A stretch of 64,000 nucleotides of DNA from contig NZ_VATK01000016.1 in the NCBI RefSeq assembly GCF_006546985.1, positions 45,450-109,449 on the forward strand, written 5' to 3'. The position numbers and the translations under genes are program-made. Shown in pieces: positions 18,801 through 28,359 of the stretch. Under the pieces are notes generated by a model. The model was not told the DNA's origin, did no database searches, and saw only the letters and a program-made list of their open reading frames with translations. This DNA is from Bacillus sp. 03113. GTDB lineage: Bacteria; Bacillota; Bacilli; Bacillales; Cytobacillaceae. Numbering within the stretch: the stretch's first letter is position 1; every line of letters starts with the position of its first letter.

Positions 18801-21329
18801 ATGTCTTTAATCAGTAAAGAAAAAATATTATTGATTGGAAAAATGTTATTTCCAATTATATTATTAGTGCTTATTTCATTTGAATTAAAACATGTCATCA
18901 TGAGCATAAATAAACCACTATTGCTTACATATATAAAAAGCTTAAGCCTTTGGAATTTTGTTATCATCATCCTTGGCGGCTTCTTTGCTATAGCTCCAAT
19001 GTTTTTTTATGATAGAATCTTACTTAAATATTTGCAGCTAAAAATCCCTATGAGAAATCTTTGCCGCTATTCCTTAATATCAAATTCATTTTCTAATTTA
19101 CTAGGGTTTGGAGGATTAATAGGAATTTCATTACGAAATTATTTTTATCAAACCTATGAGAATGATAAAAAAAGGCTTTTTAAAGGAATTGCAACTGTCT
19201 CATTATTTTATTTATCAGGAATTTCGTTTTTAGCTTTATTTATATTATTTGGAAATGTGCATATCCCTTTATTACAAAATCATAAATGGCTCTTTTTTGC
19301 GGTATGGATTGTTGGCCTTTATTTTCCAGTCTTACTCCTATATTTGTTTCTTAAAAAACCAAAAGGGAAAGATCTAACAATGTCAAAACAAGTTGGATTC
19401 TCTCTTTTTTTCGCCTCGCTATTTGAATGGCTTTTTATTTTTTTCTATCTATTAACTCTTACAAAAATATTATCCATAAACGTATCATTTATTGAATTTT
19501 TTCATATTTTTATTATTGCATGCTGTGCAGGAATTATTAGTATGATTCCTGGAGGGCTTGGCTCTTTTGATTTAGTCTTTATATGGGGATTTCATGAGAT
19601 AGGGTCATCAGACGAAAAAATCCTGATCTTATTAATCTTGTATAGAATCGGTTACCTTATGATTCCATTCATCATCGGCTTTTTTTCATTTCTTCATCAA
19701 TATTGGAGTAAGTGGAATGATAGCTGGAGCCATATTCCGAATATGGTCATTGAAAAAATAAGTCATTTAATCTTAACCATTCTTGTGTTTTTGTCTGGTC
19801 TTGTCCTACTAATATCAGCTGCACTACCTGGAATATTGGAAAGACTCAAATTTACAGAAGAAATTCTATCGATGCATGTGATGAATTTATCTCATCAAGT
19901 TTCAGTTGGAACAGGCTTTGTATTATTGGGACTTTCTAGAGGGATTGAGAACAAAGAAAAACGAGCTTACCATTTAACCATCATTATTCTTTTATTTGCA
20001 GCAATCTCTACCTTTTTAAAGGGGATGGACTATGAAGAAGCTCTTTTTATATTGATCGTTGCGTTTTTATTAAGATTAGCAAAAAATCGATTTTACAGAA
20101 AAAGCTTTGTCATTACATGGGGGAAGGCTTTGTTTGATACTTCGTTAATTTTAATAATTACCTCTGCCTATCTTATTATAGGTTATGTAAGCTTGCCTAC
20201 TTCGAAGTTAAATGTTCCAACTGTGCTGCTGCCGTATATTATTTTAGATCCAGATGATTTGTTTTTTAGTGCGGCAATTGGACTAATAATTGCTTTTCTG
20301 ATTTTTTTATTCGGATATATTTTAGGAAAGCCTAAATCCATTCCAACGATCCCTTCTGATGAACAAGAATTAGAAATCAAAGAATTTCTCAAAAAATATC
20401 GTGGCTCTTCTTTATCTCACTTGATCTTTTTACATGATAAGTCTATTTTCTGGAATCATCATAAAAATGTCCTGTGTACATACAAAACTTATGCTAATAA
20501 AATGGTTATTTTGGGTGATCCAATTGGTGAAGAACAAGAAATCTTCAATTCTATTGAAGAAATCTTAATTAAGGCAGACCAATATGGGTATACACCAATT
20601 TATTATCAAGTAAGTAAAGAAATGCTTCCTTTTTTACATGCAAATGGATTTGACTTTTTTAAGCTGGGGGAAGAAGCATACGTTTACTTAGAAGAATTTT
20701 CATTGAACGGAAAGAAAAAGAAAAACTCAAGAGCCATGAAAAATAAATTTGAACGCGAAGGCTATACGTTTTCAATATCTTCCCCACCACATTCATCTGA
20801 ATTATTTTCTCGTTTGAAATTCATATCTACTGAATGGCTGCAGGGGAGAAGTGAAAAAGGTTTTTCTTTAGGCTTTTATAGTAAAGCTTATTTAAATCAA
20901 AGCCCGATCGCACTCGTAAAAGATGGAGCGGGTGATATTATTGCGTTTGCAAGTGTAATGCCAATGTATGATCAAGATCAGATGATCTCAGTAGACTTAA
21001 TGAGGCGTTTGCCAAGTACACCATCAGGGACAATGGACTTTCTGTTTTTAAACTTGTTTGAGGCATCGAAAGAAAAAGGGTATAAATATTTTAATTTAGG
21101 AATGGCGCCACTGTCTAATGTAGGTACATCGAAATTCTCTTTTTTAAGTGAAAAAATTGCTGCCCAAATCTATTTACGAGGATATTCTTTTTATCATTTT
21201 CAAGGAATAAGACTTTTTAAAGAAAAATACGCTGATCACTGGGAGCCAAAATATTTAGCTTTTAGAAAAAAATCTTCTTTGCCATTTACGATGGCACAGG
21301 TTTCAATGATGATTTCGAAACGAAAGTAA
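18801..21329 (+). CDS. mprF: Phosphatidylglycerol lysyltransferase
   Basis: Makes lysyl-phosphatidylglycerol from Lys-tRNA and flips it outward, lowering membrane negative charge and resisting cationic peptides. The N-terminal two thirds (to about residue 510) is a multi-helix membrane flippase domain; the C-terminal cytosolic synthase domain (about 530-842, DUF2156/GNAT-like) contains LGDPIGEE and FNLGMAPLSNVG. 842 residues is close to B. subtilis MprF. The ATG follows AGGTGAGGGA. Transcribed alone between a promoter and a terminator. Confidence 0.95.
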   Translation: MSLISKEKILLIGKMLFPIILLVLISFELKHVIMSINKPLLLTYIKSLSLWNFVIIILGGFFAIAPMFFYDRILLKYLQLKIPMRNLCRYSLISNSFSNLLGFGGLIGISLRNYFYQTYENDKKRLFKGIATVSLFYLSGISFLALFILFGNVHIPLLQNHKWLFFAVWIVGLYFPVLLLYLFLKKPKGKDLTMSKQVGFSLFFASLFEWLFIFFYLLTLTKILSINVSFIEFFHIFIIACCAGIISMIPGGLGSFDLVFIWGFHEIGSSDEKILILLILYRIGYLMIPFIIGFFSFLHQYWSKWNDSWSHIPNMVIEKISHLILTILVFLSGLVLLISAALPGILERLKFTEEILSMHVMNLSHQVSVGTGFVLLGLSRGIENKEKRAYHLTIIILLFAAISTFLKGMDYEEALFILIVAFLLRLAKNRFYRKSFVITWGKALFDTSLILIITSAYLIIGYVSLPTSKLNVPTVLLPYIILDPDDLFFSAAIGLIIAFLIFLFGYILGKPKSIPTIPSDEQELEIKEFLKKYRGSSLSHLIFLHDKSIFWNHHKNVLCTYKTYANKMVILGDPIGEEQEIFNSIEEILIKADQYGYTPIYYQVSKEMLPFLHANGFDFFKLGEEAYVYLEEFSLNGKKKKNSRAMKNKFEREGYTFSISSPPHSSELFSRLKFISTEWLQGRSEKGFSLGFYSKAYLNQSPIALVKDGAGDIIAFASVMPMYDQDQMISVDLMRRLPSTPSGTMDFLFLNLFEASKEKGYKYFNLGMAPLSNVGTSKFSFLSEKIAAQIYLRGYSFYHFQGIRLFKEKYADHWEPKYLAFRKKSSLPFTMAQVSMMISKRK

Positions 21330-21450
21330 ATTTATTAATCATATAAAATAGAAACTAAGCTGGAAATTTACTATAGCTGATTAAAAAGTTCCGTTATCTT
21401 CCCGAATAGTAGTTAAATACTATTTCTAATTAAATAGATAGAGTGATTTT

Positions 21451-21487
21451 AGTAGTGATTGTGCAGCAAATAATCACTACTTTTTTA
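21451..21487 (+). terminator. Intrinsic terminator after mprF
   Basis: AGTAGTGATT pairs with AATCACTACT around an 11-base loop and is followed by six T. The remaining bases to 21665 are AT-rich with no visible gene. Confidence 0.88.
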
Positions 21488-21665
21488 TTAGGTCTAATGG
21501 CATAATCATCCAAATATTTATCATTTTTGTAACAATTTTTATAAGATTATTTTTATTTAATGATAATTTGATAAAATAAAACATGTATTTTAAATCATTT
21601 TGTCGAAAATTGTTTATAAATTAGAAATATATGGAATAAATAATAAAAAATTTGGATGTGTGATA

Positions 21666-22847
21666 ATGAAAAAAATAATTACCACTATCATTATGATTAG
21701 TTCTTTTTTACTGTTACAAAAGCACTCATTTGCGGCAGACAGTTTGGATTTGAGTATTGCCAGCCAAGCTGCTATTTTGATGGATTCACAAACAGGAGCA
21801 GTTTTGTATGAAAAAAATGCAAACACAAAAATGTACCCTGCAAGCTTAACCAAAATTGCAACGGCCATTTATGCGATCGAACATGGAAATCTTAATGATC
21901 GTATAATTGTAAGTAAAAAAGCGACAGAAGTTGAGGGAACAAAGGTATATCTTAATGAAGGTGAAGAGGTTTCACTGGAGCATTTAATACAGGGGATGCT
22001 CATTAATTCAGGAAATGATGCTGCTGAAGCTATTGCGGAGCATTTAAATGGAAATGTCGATCAATTTTCTGCAGAATTAAATCGTTATTTAAAAAATGTA
22101 GTAAAAGTAAAAAACACCCACTTTACAAATCCTCATGGACTTTTTAATGAAGACCACTATACAACTGCCTATGATATGGCTTTGATTACAAACTATGCCC
22201 TCCAAAATGATACTTTCAGTAAAATATTTGGGACAAAGGAATTACTTTGGGATGGTCAAACATGGGATACCACCTTATATACACACCATCGTATGTTAAA
22301 AGGAGAAGTAGTCTATAAAGGAGTAACAGGTGGGAAGACGGGGTATGTTGATGAATCTAAGCAAACCTTAGCTACAACTGCTGAAAATGATCAAATTAAA
22401 TTAACTTCTATCTTATTAAAGGCTGATACTAAGCAAAGTATTTACACAGATACCATTCAACTATTAGACTACGGTTTCCAGAACTTTAAAACGACTATGA
22501 TTCCAAAAAATAAAATATATGAATTCAATAATAAGGAATTCATCACAAAAAAAGAGGAATGGGTTACAATTCCGTTGCAAAATGCAATAGAAGAGGTTAC
22601 AACGGCTGGGTTGATGGAGATTAAAAACCAGGATGGAGAATTAATCCAATCTATCGAGCTTGATGAAAAAGAAAACAAACCGGCCGCTCAAATTGTTCAA
22701 CATAAAAATGATTTGCCTTTGGATAAGAAAAGCATCGGCCTTCATTATTACATTCCCTTATTTTTCATACTTGCAGCTGTTATCTTCGCGAGAAATAAAA
22801 GATTAAGTGTGAAAAGATCCTCTCAAGAAGGGAAGTATACCTCCTGA
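21666..22847 (+). CDS. D-alanyl-D-alanine carboxypeptidase (serine, S11 family)
   Basis: Low-molecular-weight penicillin-binding protein trimming the terminal D-Ala of peptidoglycan stem peptides. A signal peptide (MKKIITTIIMISSFLLLQ, probably cut after HSFA) precedes the SxxK motif Ser60-Leu-Thr-Lys63, the SGN motif and GKTG. After a PBP5-type C-terminal domain there is a true membrane helix (YIPLFFILAAVIFA) and a basic tail, so it is anchored. I start at ATG 21666 because it gives a clean signal peptide, though its ribosome site is weak. Resembles DacF/DacB-type enzymes; I cannot tell a vegetative from a sporulation role. Confidence 0.9.
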   Translation: MKKIITTIIMISSFLLLQKHSFAADSLDLSIASQAAILMDSQTGAVLYEKNANTKMYPASLTKIATAIYAIEHGNLNDRIIVSKKATEVEGTKVYLNEGEEVSLEHLIQGMLINSGNDAAEAIAEHLNGNVDQFSAELNRYLKNVVKVKNTHFTNPHGLFNEDHYTTAYDMALITNYALQNDTFSKIFGTKELLWDGQTWDTTLYTHHRMLKGEVVYKGVTGGKTGYVDESKQTLATTAENDQIKLTSILLKADTKQSIYTDTIQLLDYGFQNFKTTMIPKNKIYEFNNKEFITKKEEWVTIPLQNAIEEVTTAGLMEIKNQDGELIQSIELDEKENKPAAQIVQHKNDLPLDKKSIGLHYYIPLFFILAAVIFARNKRLSVKRSSQEGKYTS

Positions 22848-22889
22848 GAGGAAAGTCGTTACCATTTTTTAAATAATGGAACTTGTTTT

Positions 22890-23132
22890 TTAGTGGAGTT
22901 TATCTTCAACTTTTTGACATACTTCTTCAGCTGAAAGGCCATGGGCTGCAACTACAGATGCAGTTGTATATGTATCTTGCATTCCCATTATATTTGAGTC
23001 CATACCTGAAATAACACAACAGGAACAGTCTTTTGCATCTGTGTCTTTTTGTAAATCAACAACTTCGTGACCTCTTTCTCTTAAAGCACTTGAGATGTCT
23101 GTAAGTGATTTTTCAACACCGATTTTTGCCAA
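22890..23132 (-). CDS. ykuS: YkuS family protein (UPF0180)
   Basis: 80 residues, closely matching B. subtilis YkuS in MAKIGVE-SLTDI, the GHEVVDL segment and the C-terminal AHGLSAEEVCQKVE. A DCSCC motif in the middle holds three close cysteines. Function unknown; the family is restricted to Bacillus and relatives. GGAGG lies just upstream. Confidence 0.9.
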   Translation of the reverse strand: MAKIGVEKSLTDISSALRERGHEVVDLQKDTDAKDCSCCVISGMDSNIMGMQDTYTTASVVAAHGLSAEEVCQKVEDKLH

Positions 23133-23234
23133 TTAGAACACCTCCTTCTATACCATATGATCTCAAACAAATTAAATTCTATTCCTTAGAATAAAACACG
23201 TGATCGGTAAGATAATAAAAAAGAGGTGCTGCAA

Positions 23235-23366
23235 ATGTCAAAGATAAAAAATGACCGATCAAAGTCACAACTTGGTTCTCCAGAAGTAGAAGGGCAAGGT
23301 ACAACGAATACGGAAACAAAAGGTGAGGAAATATCATCTTCACGCAAAAAACAAAAGAGATCATAG
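23235..23366 (+). CDS. Small hydrophilic protein, 43 aa
   Basis: ATG behind an AGAGGTG site, divergent from ykuS. Sequence is Ser/Lys/Glu/Thr-rich and probably disordered (SKSQLGSPEVEGQG...SSRKKQKRS), resembling the many minor spore-core or stress peptides of Bacillus, but I do not recognise a named family. A GC-rich inverted repeat (GAGGGAA...TTCCCTC) just after the stop may end transcription. Confidence 0.6.
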   Translation: MSKIKNDRSKSQLGSPEVEGQGTTNTETKGEEISSSRKKQKRS

Positions 23367-23406
23367 TAAAGAGGGAAGGCTTTTCGCTTTCCCTCCTTCA
23401 TTAACC

Positions 23407-25026
<1,620 letters not shown>

Positions 25027-25303
25027 TTATTTATATTCCTCCAATAAAAAGATCAATGAAATTATATCATTTAATGTAAGGAAGGGCGAATGGTTAAATG
25101 ATTTAATTCAATTTCTTGAAAAAATCATGGGAATTAAAGAGGAAGAAACAGACTTTGAGCGAATATAATATGAAGAGAACGTTTTCAAATTGATTTATAT
25201 TAGTCAAAAAAGATCATTTTCAAAAAGATTAATAATATTCATATTTTATTCATATTTATCATGTACAATAAAAATATTCAGAAACATAAAAGGGGTTATT
25301 AAT

Positions 25304-25438
25304 ATGACTAAAAAACACCTTGTTGAATTAGTAAATCGTCTGAAGCAATCAGGGATAAAAGCCAGCTTTACGAAGCCAAGATCAAAATTTATCGTTTCTT
25401 TACAGCAAAGCAGCAATCTAACTTCGACTACAAATTAG
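25304..25438 (+). CDS. Small hypothetical protein, 44 aa
   Basis: ATG 25304 is placed 8 bases after AAGGGG; the frame is open further upstream but without a ribosome site. The protein begins MTKKHLVELVNRLKQSGIKASF and ends in a Ser/Thr/Asn tail. The basic amphipathic N-terminus could be a helix. Family not recognised. Confidence 0.4.
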   Translation: MTKKHLVELVNRLKQSGIKASFTKPRSKFIVSLQQSSNLTSTTN

Positions 25439-25568
25439 TTTGAATCTTGATAAAAACAAAAAGTTGACTTAAAGAATGAACATATCCATTAAATACTATG
25501 GAGTATGTAATACTGCCTGAAGATGAAGGAAACATCCTTCATCTTCAATAATTCATTTTTTTATTTTA

Positions 25569-25777
25569 GCTGTTTTCATATAGATTTTTGCTTTTAAACG
25601 TGCAGCCTGCATACACTTCGCTTTCCGTGGGCGAGCGTCAAGCCTCCTCGTCGCATACGCTCCTGCGGGGTCTCGCCTTTCTCGCATTCCCACAGGAGTC
25701 TACGTGTATGCAGGCTGCTCCAAAATGTTTCTCCCAATGTTTTTTATGTCAAAAGCAACAAACTTTGAGAAAACAGC
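25569..25777 (+). repeat. MITE-like palindromic repeat, copy 1
   Basis: About 209 bases bounded by GCTGTTTTC and GAAAACAGC, with inner inverted arms TTGCTTTT/AAAAGCAA and GCAGCCTGCATACAC/GTGTATGCAGGCTGC. The GC-rich middle (ACTTCGCTTTCCGTGGGCGA...) contrasts with the AT-rich flanks. A near-identical copy lies inverted at 49029-49239. No protein function is likely despite open frames through it. Confidence 0.9.
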
Positions 25778-25873
25778 CTTTATTTTAGTTCTATATACAT
25801 ATTATTATTGTATTGATATATCAAATTTTGAAAACGCTTAATAAATTGTCAAATTTCGTACAAACCTATCCTA

Positions 25874-25902
25874 TTAACAAAATGATAAAACAGGTATATG
25901 AT
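25874..25902 (+). promoter_or_regulatory. Promoter of the formate/nitrite channel gene
   Basis: TTAACA and TATGAT with a 17-base spacer, about 55 bases before the start codon. Confidence 0.65.
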
Positions 25903-25915
25903 TAATTTATCACCA

Positions 25916-25935
25916 AATGTGAAGTCGTTCACATT
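25916..25935 (+). promoter_or_regulatory. Rex/Fnr-like palindromic operator
   Basis: AATGTGAA-GTCG-TTCACATT is a perfect 8-base palindrome. It satisfies both the Fnr form TGTGA-N6-TCACA and a near-Rex form (Rex: TTGTGAA-N4-TTCACAA). It lies downstream of the proposed transcription start (about 25909), which favours a repressor such as Rex. Confidence 0.65.
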
Positions 25936-25956
25936 GAAATGAAAGGAAAATGCTAA

Positions 25957-26802
25957 ATGGAGATTCAACCTTTGGATCAAGCGGTAAATTATGCATTAAA
26001 AAAGAAAGCAATACTAGATGGATCTAAACTTCAATACTTGACAAGAGCGGCTTTATCAGGGGTATACATTGGATTTGGAATCATGATTTCATATCGTATT
26101 GCTGAACCTTTTTTTGAAGTACATTCACCAGCTACTTATCTAATGACTGGTTTATTCTTTGGGATTGCATTACTATTGATAATGTATGGCGGAGGAGAGC
26201 TATTTACTGGAAACACAATGGCTTTTACAATTAGTACACTAAAAGGTGCAACAACTTGGAAAGATACATTTCGAAATTGGATTGCTTGTTATTCTGGAAA
26301 TTTTATTGGCGCAATATTCTTTGCTACGATGATCATGCTCACTGGATTATACGGTTCACCTGAGAAAACAAAGTGGTTAATGGAAAGTGCAAGCTTGAAA
26401 ATGAATGCACCTACTTATCAAGTTTTCTTCAGAGCCATTTTATGTAACTGGTTAGTTTGTTTGGCAATTTGGATTCCTATGAATGTCAAAGGGGATGGAT
26501 CTAAAATTGCATCTATGATGCTTCTAGTGTTTGGTTTTGTCGTATCAGGATATGAACATAGTATAGCGAATTTAGTGTTATTCTCATTAGCTTTAGTCGT
26601 ACCACATCCAGAAACGATTTCTGTTACTCAAGCAATTGCAAATATCATTCCAGTAACATTTGGAAATATCATAGGTGGGGCCGTTTTTGTTGGTGTGATC
26701 AATGTATTTTTAGCTTCTAAACCAAAAACAAAACAAACTATAGAGGCTGTTGAAGCGGAAGAAGCTAAAGTGAATCAAATTTCAAAAGTTAAAGCATATT
26801 AG
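25957..26802 (+). CDS. Formate/nitrite channel (FocA/NirC family)
   Basis: Six-helix pentameric channel protein, 281 residues. Visible are YGGGELFTGNT in the first helical break, NWLVCLAIW, and GYEHSIANLVLF, whose His is the conserved pore histidine of FocA/NirC proteins. A charged C-terminal tail (EAVEAEEAKVNQ) follows the last helix. The pyruvate formate-lyase operon 8 kb away suggests formate as the substrate, but nitrite cannot be excluded. AAAGGAAAA precedes the ATG by a short spacer. Confidence 0.93.
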   Translation: MEIQPLDQAVNYALKKKAILDGSKLQYLTRAALSGVYIGFGIMISYRIAEPFFEVHSPATYLMTGLFFGIALLLIMYGGGELFTGNTMAFTISTLKGATTWKDTFRNWIACYSGNFIGAIFFATMIMLTGLYGSPEKTKWLMESASLKMNAPTYQVFFRAILCNWLVCLAIWIPMNVKGDGSKIASMMLLVFGFVVSGYEHSIANLVLFSLALVVPHPETISVTQAIANIIPVTFGNIIGGAVFVGVINVFLASKPKTKQTIEAVEAEEAKVNQISKVKAY

Positions 26803-27000
26803 GCAAATACCTAGTATGCTTTTTTGATATTACTCCTATGATGAAATTACTTTCTATTGTTAAAAGTGGCAAATGACTAGTTTACTTAGTTTAGCTCTCA
26901 ACCATTTTGTTTATGTTATAATATGTATGAAGCATTAACGGATTGTATAGGGAAATTATCAGTAAAAAAGTCCTTTGGTTTTACCTCAGGAGGTTGTTTT

Positions 27001-28173
27001 GTGAAGAAAAGCATATTAACAATGCAAGGGTTTTACTTATTTACATTTTTTGGAGTAGGAAGCTTGTATCCTTTATTAAGTGTTTATTTACAAAATAGTA
27101 TTGGTTTAAATGGGTATCAAATTGGGATCATTATGTCAATCGGACCGATTATTTTTATCTTTTTCCAGCCAATTTGGGGCTTTATATCAGATAGTACAAA
27201 TCGTCCCATTCTAATTTTACAATTTACAACGCTATTAGCTGGAGTTATTGCATTAGGCTATATTTTTTTTGAAGACTTCTATTTGCTTTTATTAGTAGCA
27301 ATCTTTCTAGCTATATTCCAAAGTGCTATTATCCCTATTTCTGATAGTATTACTTTGAAATATACAAGCAGATTTCATTTAAACTATGGAAATATTCGAT
27401 TGTTTGGCTCGCTCGGTTTTGGTATAGCCGTTTTTGTGATGGGGAAACTCTCGGAATTTAAACCTACTTTAATTTTTATCGCTTTTTTTCTATCATTGGC
27501 TCTTTCCTCTATTTTATCAAGTAATATGCCTAAAGAAAAATCGGGTAGAAAACTAAATATTCTTAAGGGATTAAAGGAAATCCTCACAATTAAAAGATTA
27601 ATTCTATTTCTTATCATTTCTTTTTTAATTTTCGGGCCAAATTTAGCAAACAATACATTCTTTGGATTATTTGTTCAAAATAGTGGAGGAACGTATGCAG
27701 GTATAGGAATTGCCTTTTTAATAGCAGTATTGTCCGAAATTCCTTTTATGAAAGCCTCGAATAGATGGATACAAAAAATAGGTTTACTAAATATTACGTT
27801 ATTGGCAGGGGGTGTCTCCCTCATTAGATGGTTATTTTATTATACAGAACCAAGCTTATGGTTAATTTATGGAACTGCCGCATTACAAGGGGTTTCAATC
27901 GGTCTATTTGTTCCAGCAGCCCTACAATATATTAGAGAAGTCACACCTGATCATCTAACAGCAACAGCCATAACTTTATATTCTGCTATTGGAAATGGAC
28001 TTGGGTCATGGTTTAACACTTTTACAGGTGGATACATATATGAAAAAAGCAGTATATATATGGTTTATTTGTTTTTTACATTCTTGTCTTTAGTAGGAAT
28101 CTTGTTAAATTACTGGCTAGTAAAAGAGGAAAAAGAACATTCCTTATTAGAAAAAGCAACCTTAAAAAGGTAA
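27001..28173 (+). CDS. MFS transporter
   Basis: Twelve-helix major facilitator, 390 residues from GTG 27001. That start has AGGAGG 7 bases upstream; the frame stays open further upstream but would add a non-hydrophobic leader before the first helix. The fold resembles the LacY/nucleoside-symporter-like MFS_1_like group (PIIFIFFQPIWGFISDSTNRP, PAALQYIREVTPD). Substrate unknown. An extended -10 (TGTTATAAT, 26914-26922) lies upstream and a terminator follows. Confidence 0.85.
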   Translation: MKKSILTMQGFYLFTFFGVGSLYPLLSVYLQNSIGLNGYQIGIIMSIGPIIFIFFQPIWGFISDSTNRPILILQFTTLLAGVIALGYIFFEDFYLLLLVAIFLAIFQSAIIPISDSITLKYTSRFHLNYGNIRLFGSLGFGIAVFVMGKLSEFKPTLIFIAFFLSLALSSILSSNMPKEKSGRKLNILKGLKEILTIKRLILFLIISFLIFGPNLANNTFFGLFVQNSGGTYAGIGIAFLIAVLSEIPFMKASNRWIQKIGLLNITLLAGGVSLIRWLFYYTEPSLWLIYGTAALQGVSIGLFVPAALQYIREVTPDHLTATAITLYSAIGNGLGSWFNTFTGGYIYEKSSIYMVYLFFTFLSLVGILLNYWLVKEEKEHSLLEKATLKR

Positions 28174-28195
28174 TATTTAGTAGAAAACAGTTATT

Positions 28196-28235
28196 TTTAG
28201 GTAAAGTTGCATCTTTACCTAAATCTCCTTTTTTG
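28196..28235 (+). terminator. Intrinsic terminator
   Basis: TTTAGGTAAAG pairs perfectly with CTTTACCTAAA around 6 bases, followed by TCTCCTTTTTT. Confidence 0.88.
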
Positions 28236-28359
28236 TATCCTCCTGAAATAAGTTTTCTATTTTTAACTTATTTCTAAAAACTTCTTAAACTTCAAACTCT
28301 TTCTACTCCCAATTTCCCAATTCAAAAATAAATAAAACTTATATGGTGGAGGGTATTCA

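Noticed and set aside
22818..22853. TCCTCTCA...TGAGAGGA inverted repeat at the end of the carboxypeptidase gene
   Set aside because: Inside or at the end of the coding region and lacks a T-run; weak support as a terminator.
25050..25168. Coding-looking plus-strand frame ending EWLNDLIQFLEKIMGIKEEETDFERI
   Set aside because: No start codon or ribosome site upstream; could be a gene remnant, but too short to support.
25588..25788. A 66-codon open frame through the GC-rich repeat (and its counterpart at 49022-49222)
   Set aside because: Both frames arise from the palindromic repeat sequence itself; there is no ribosome site, and arms and ends behave as DNA elements.
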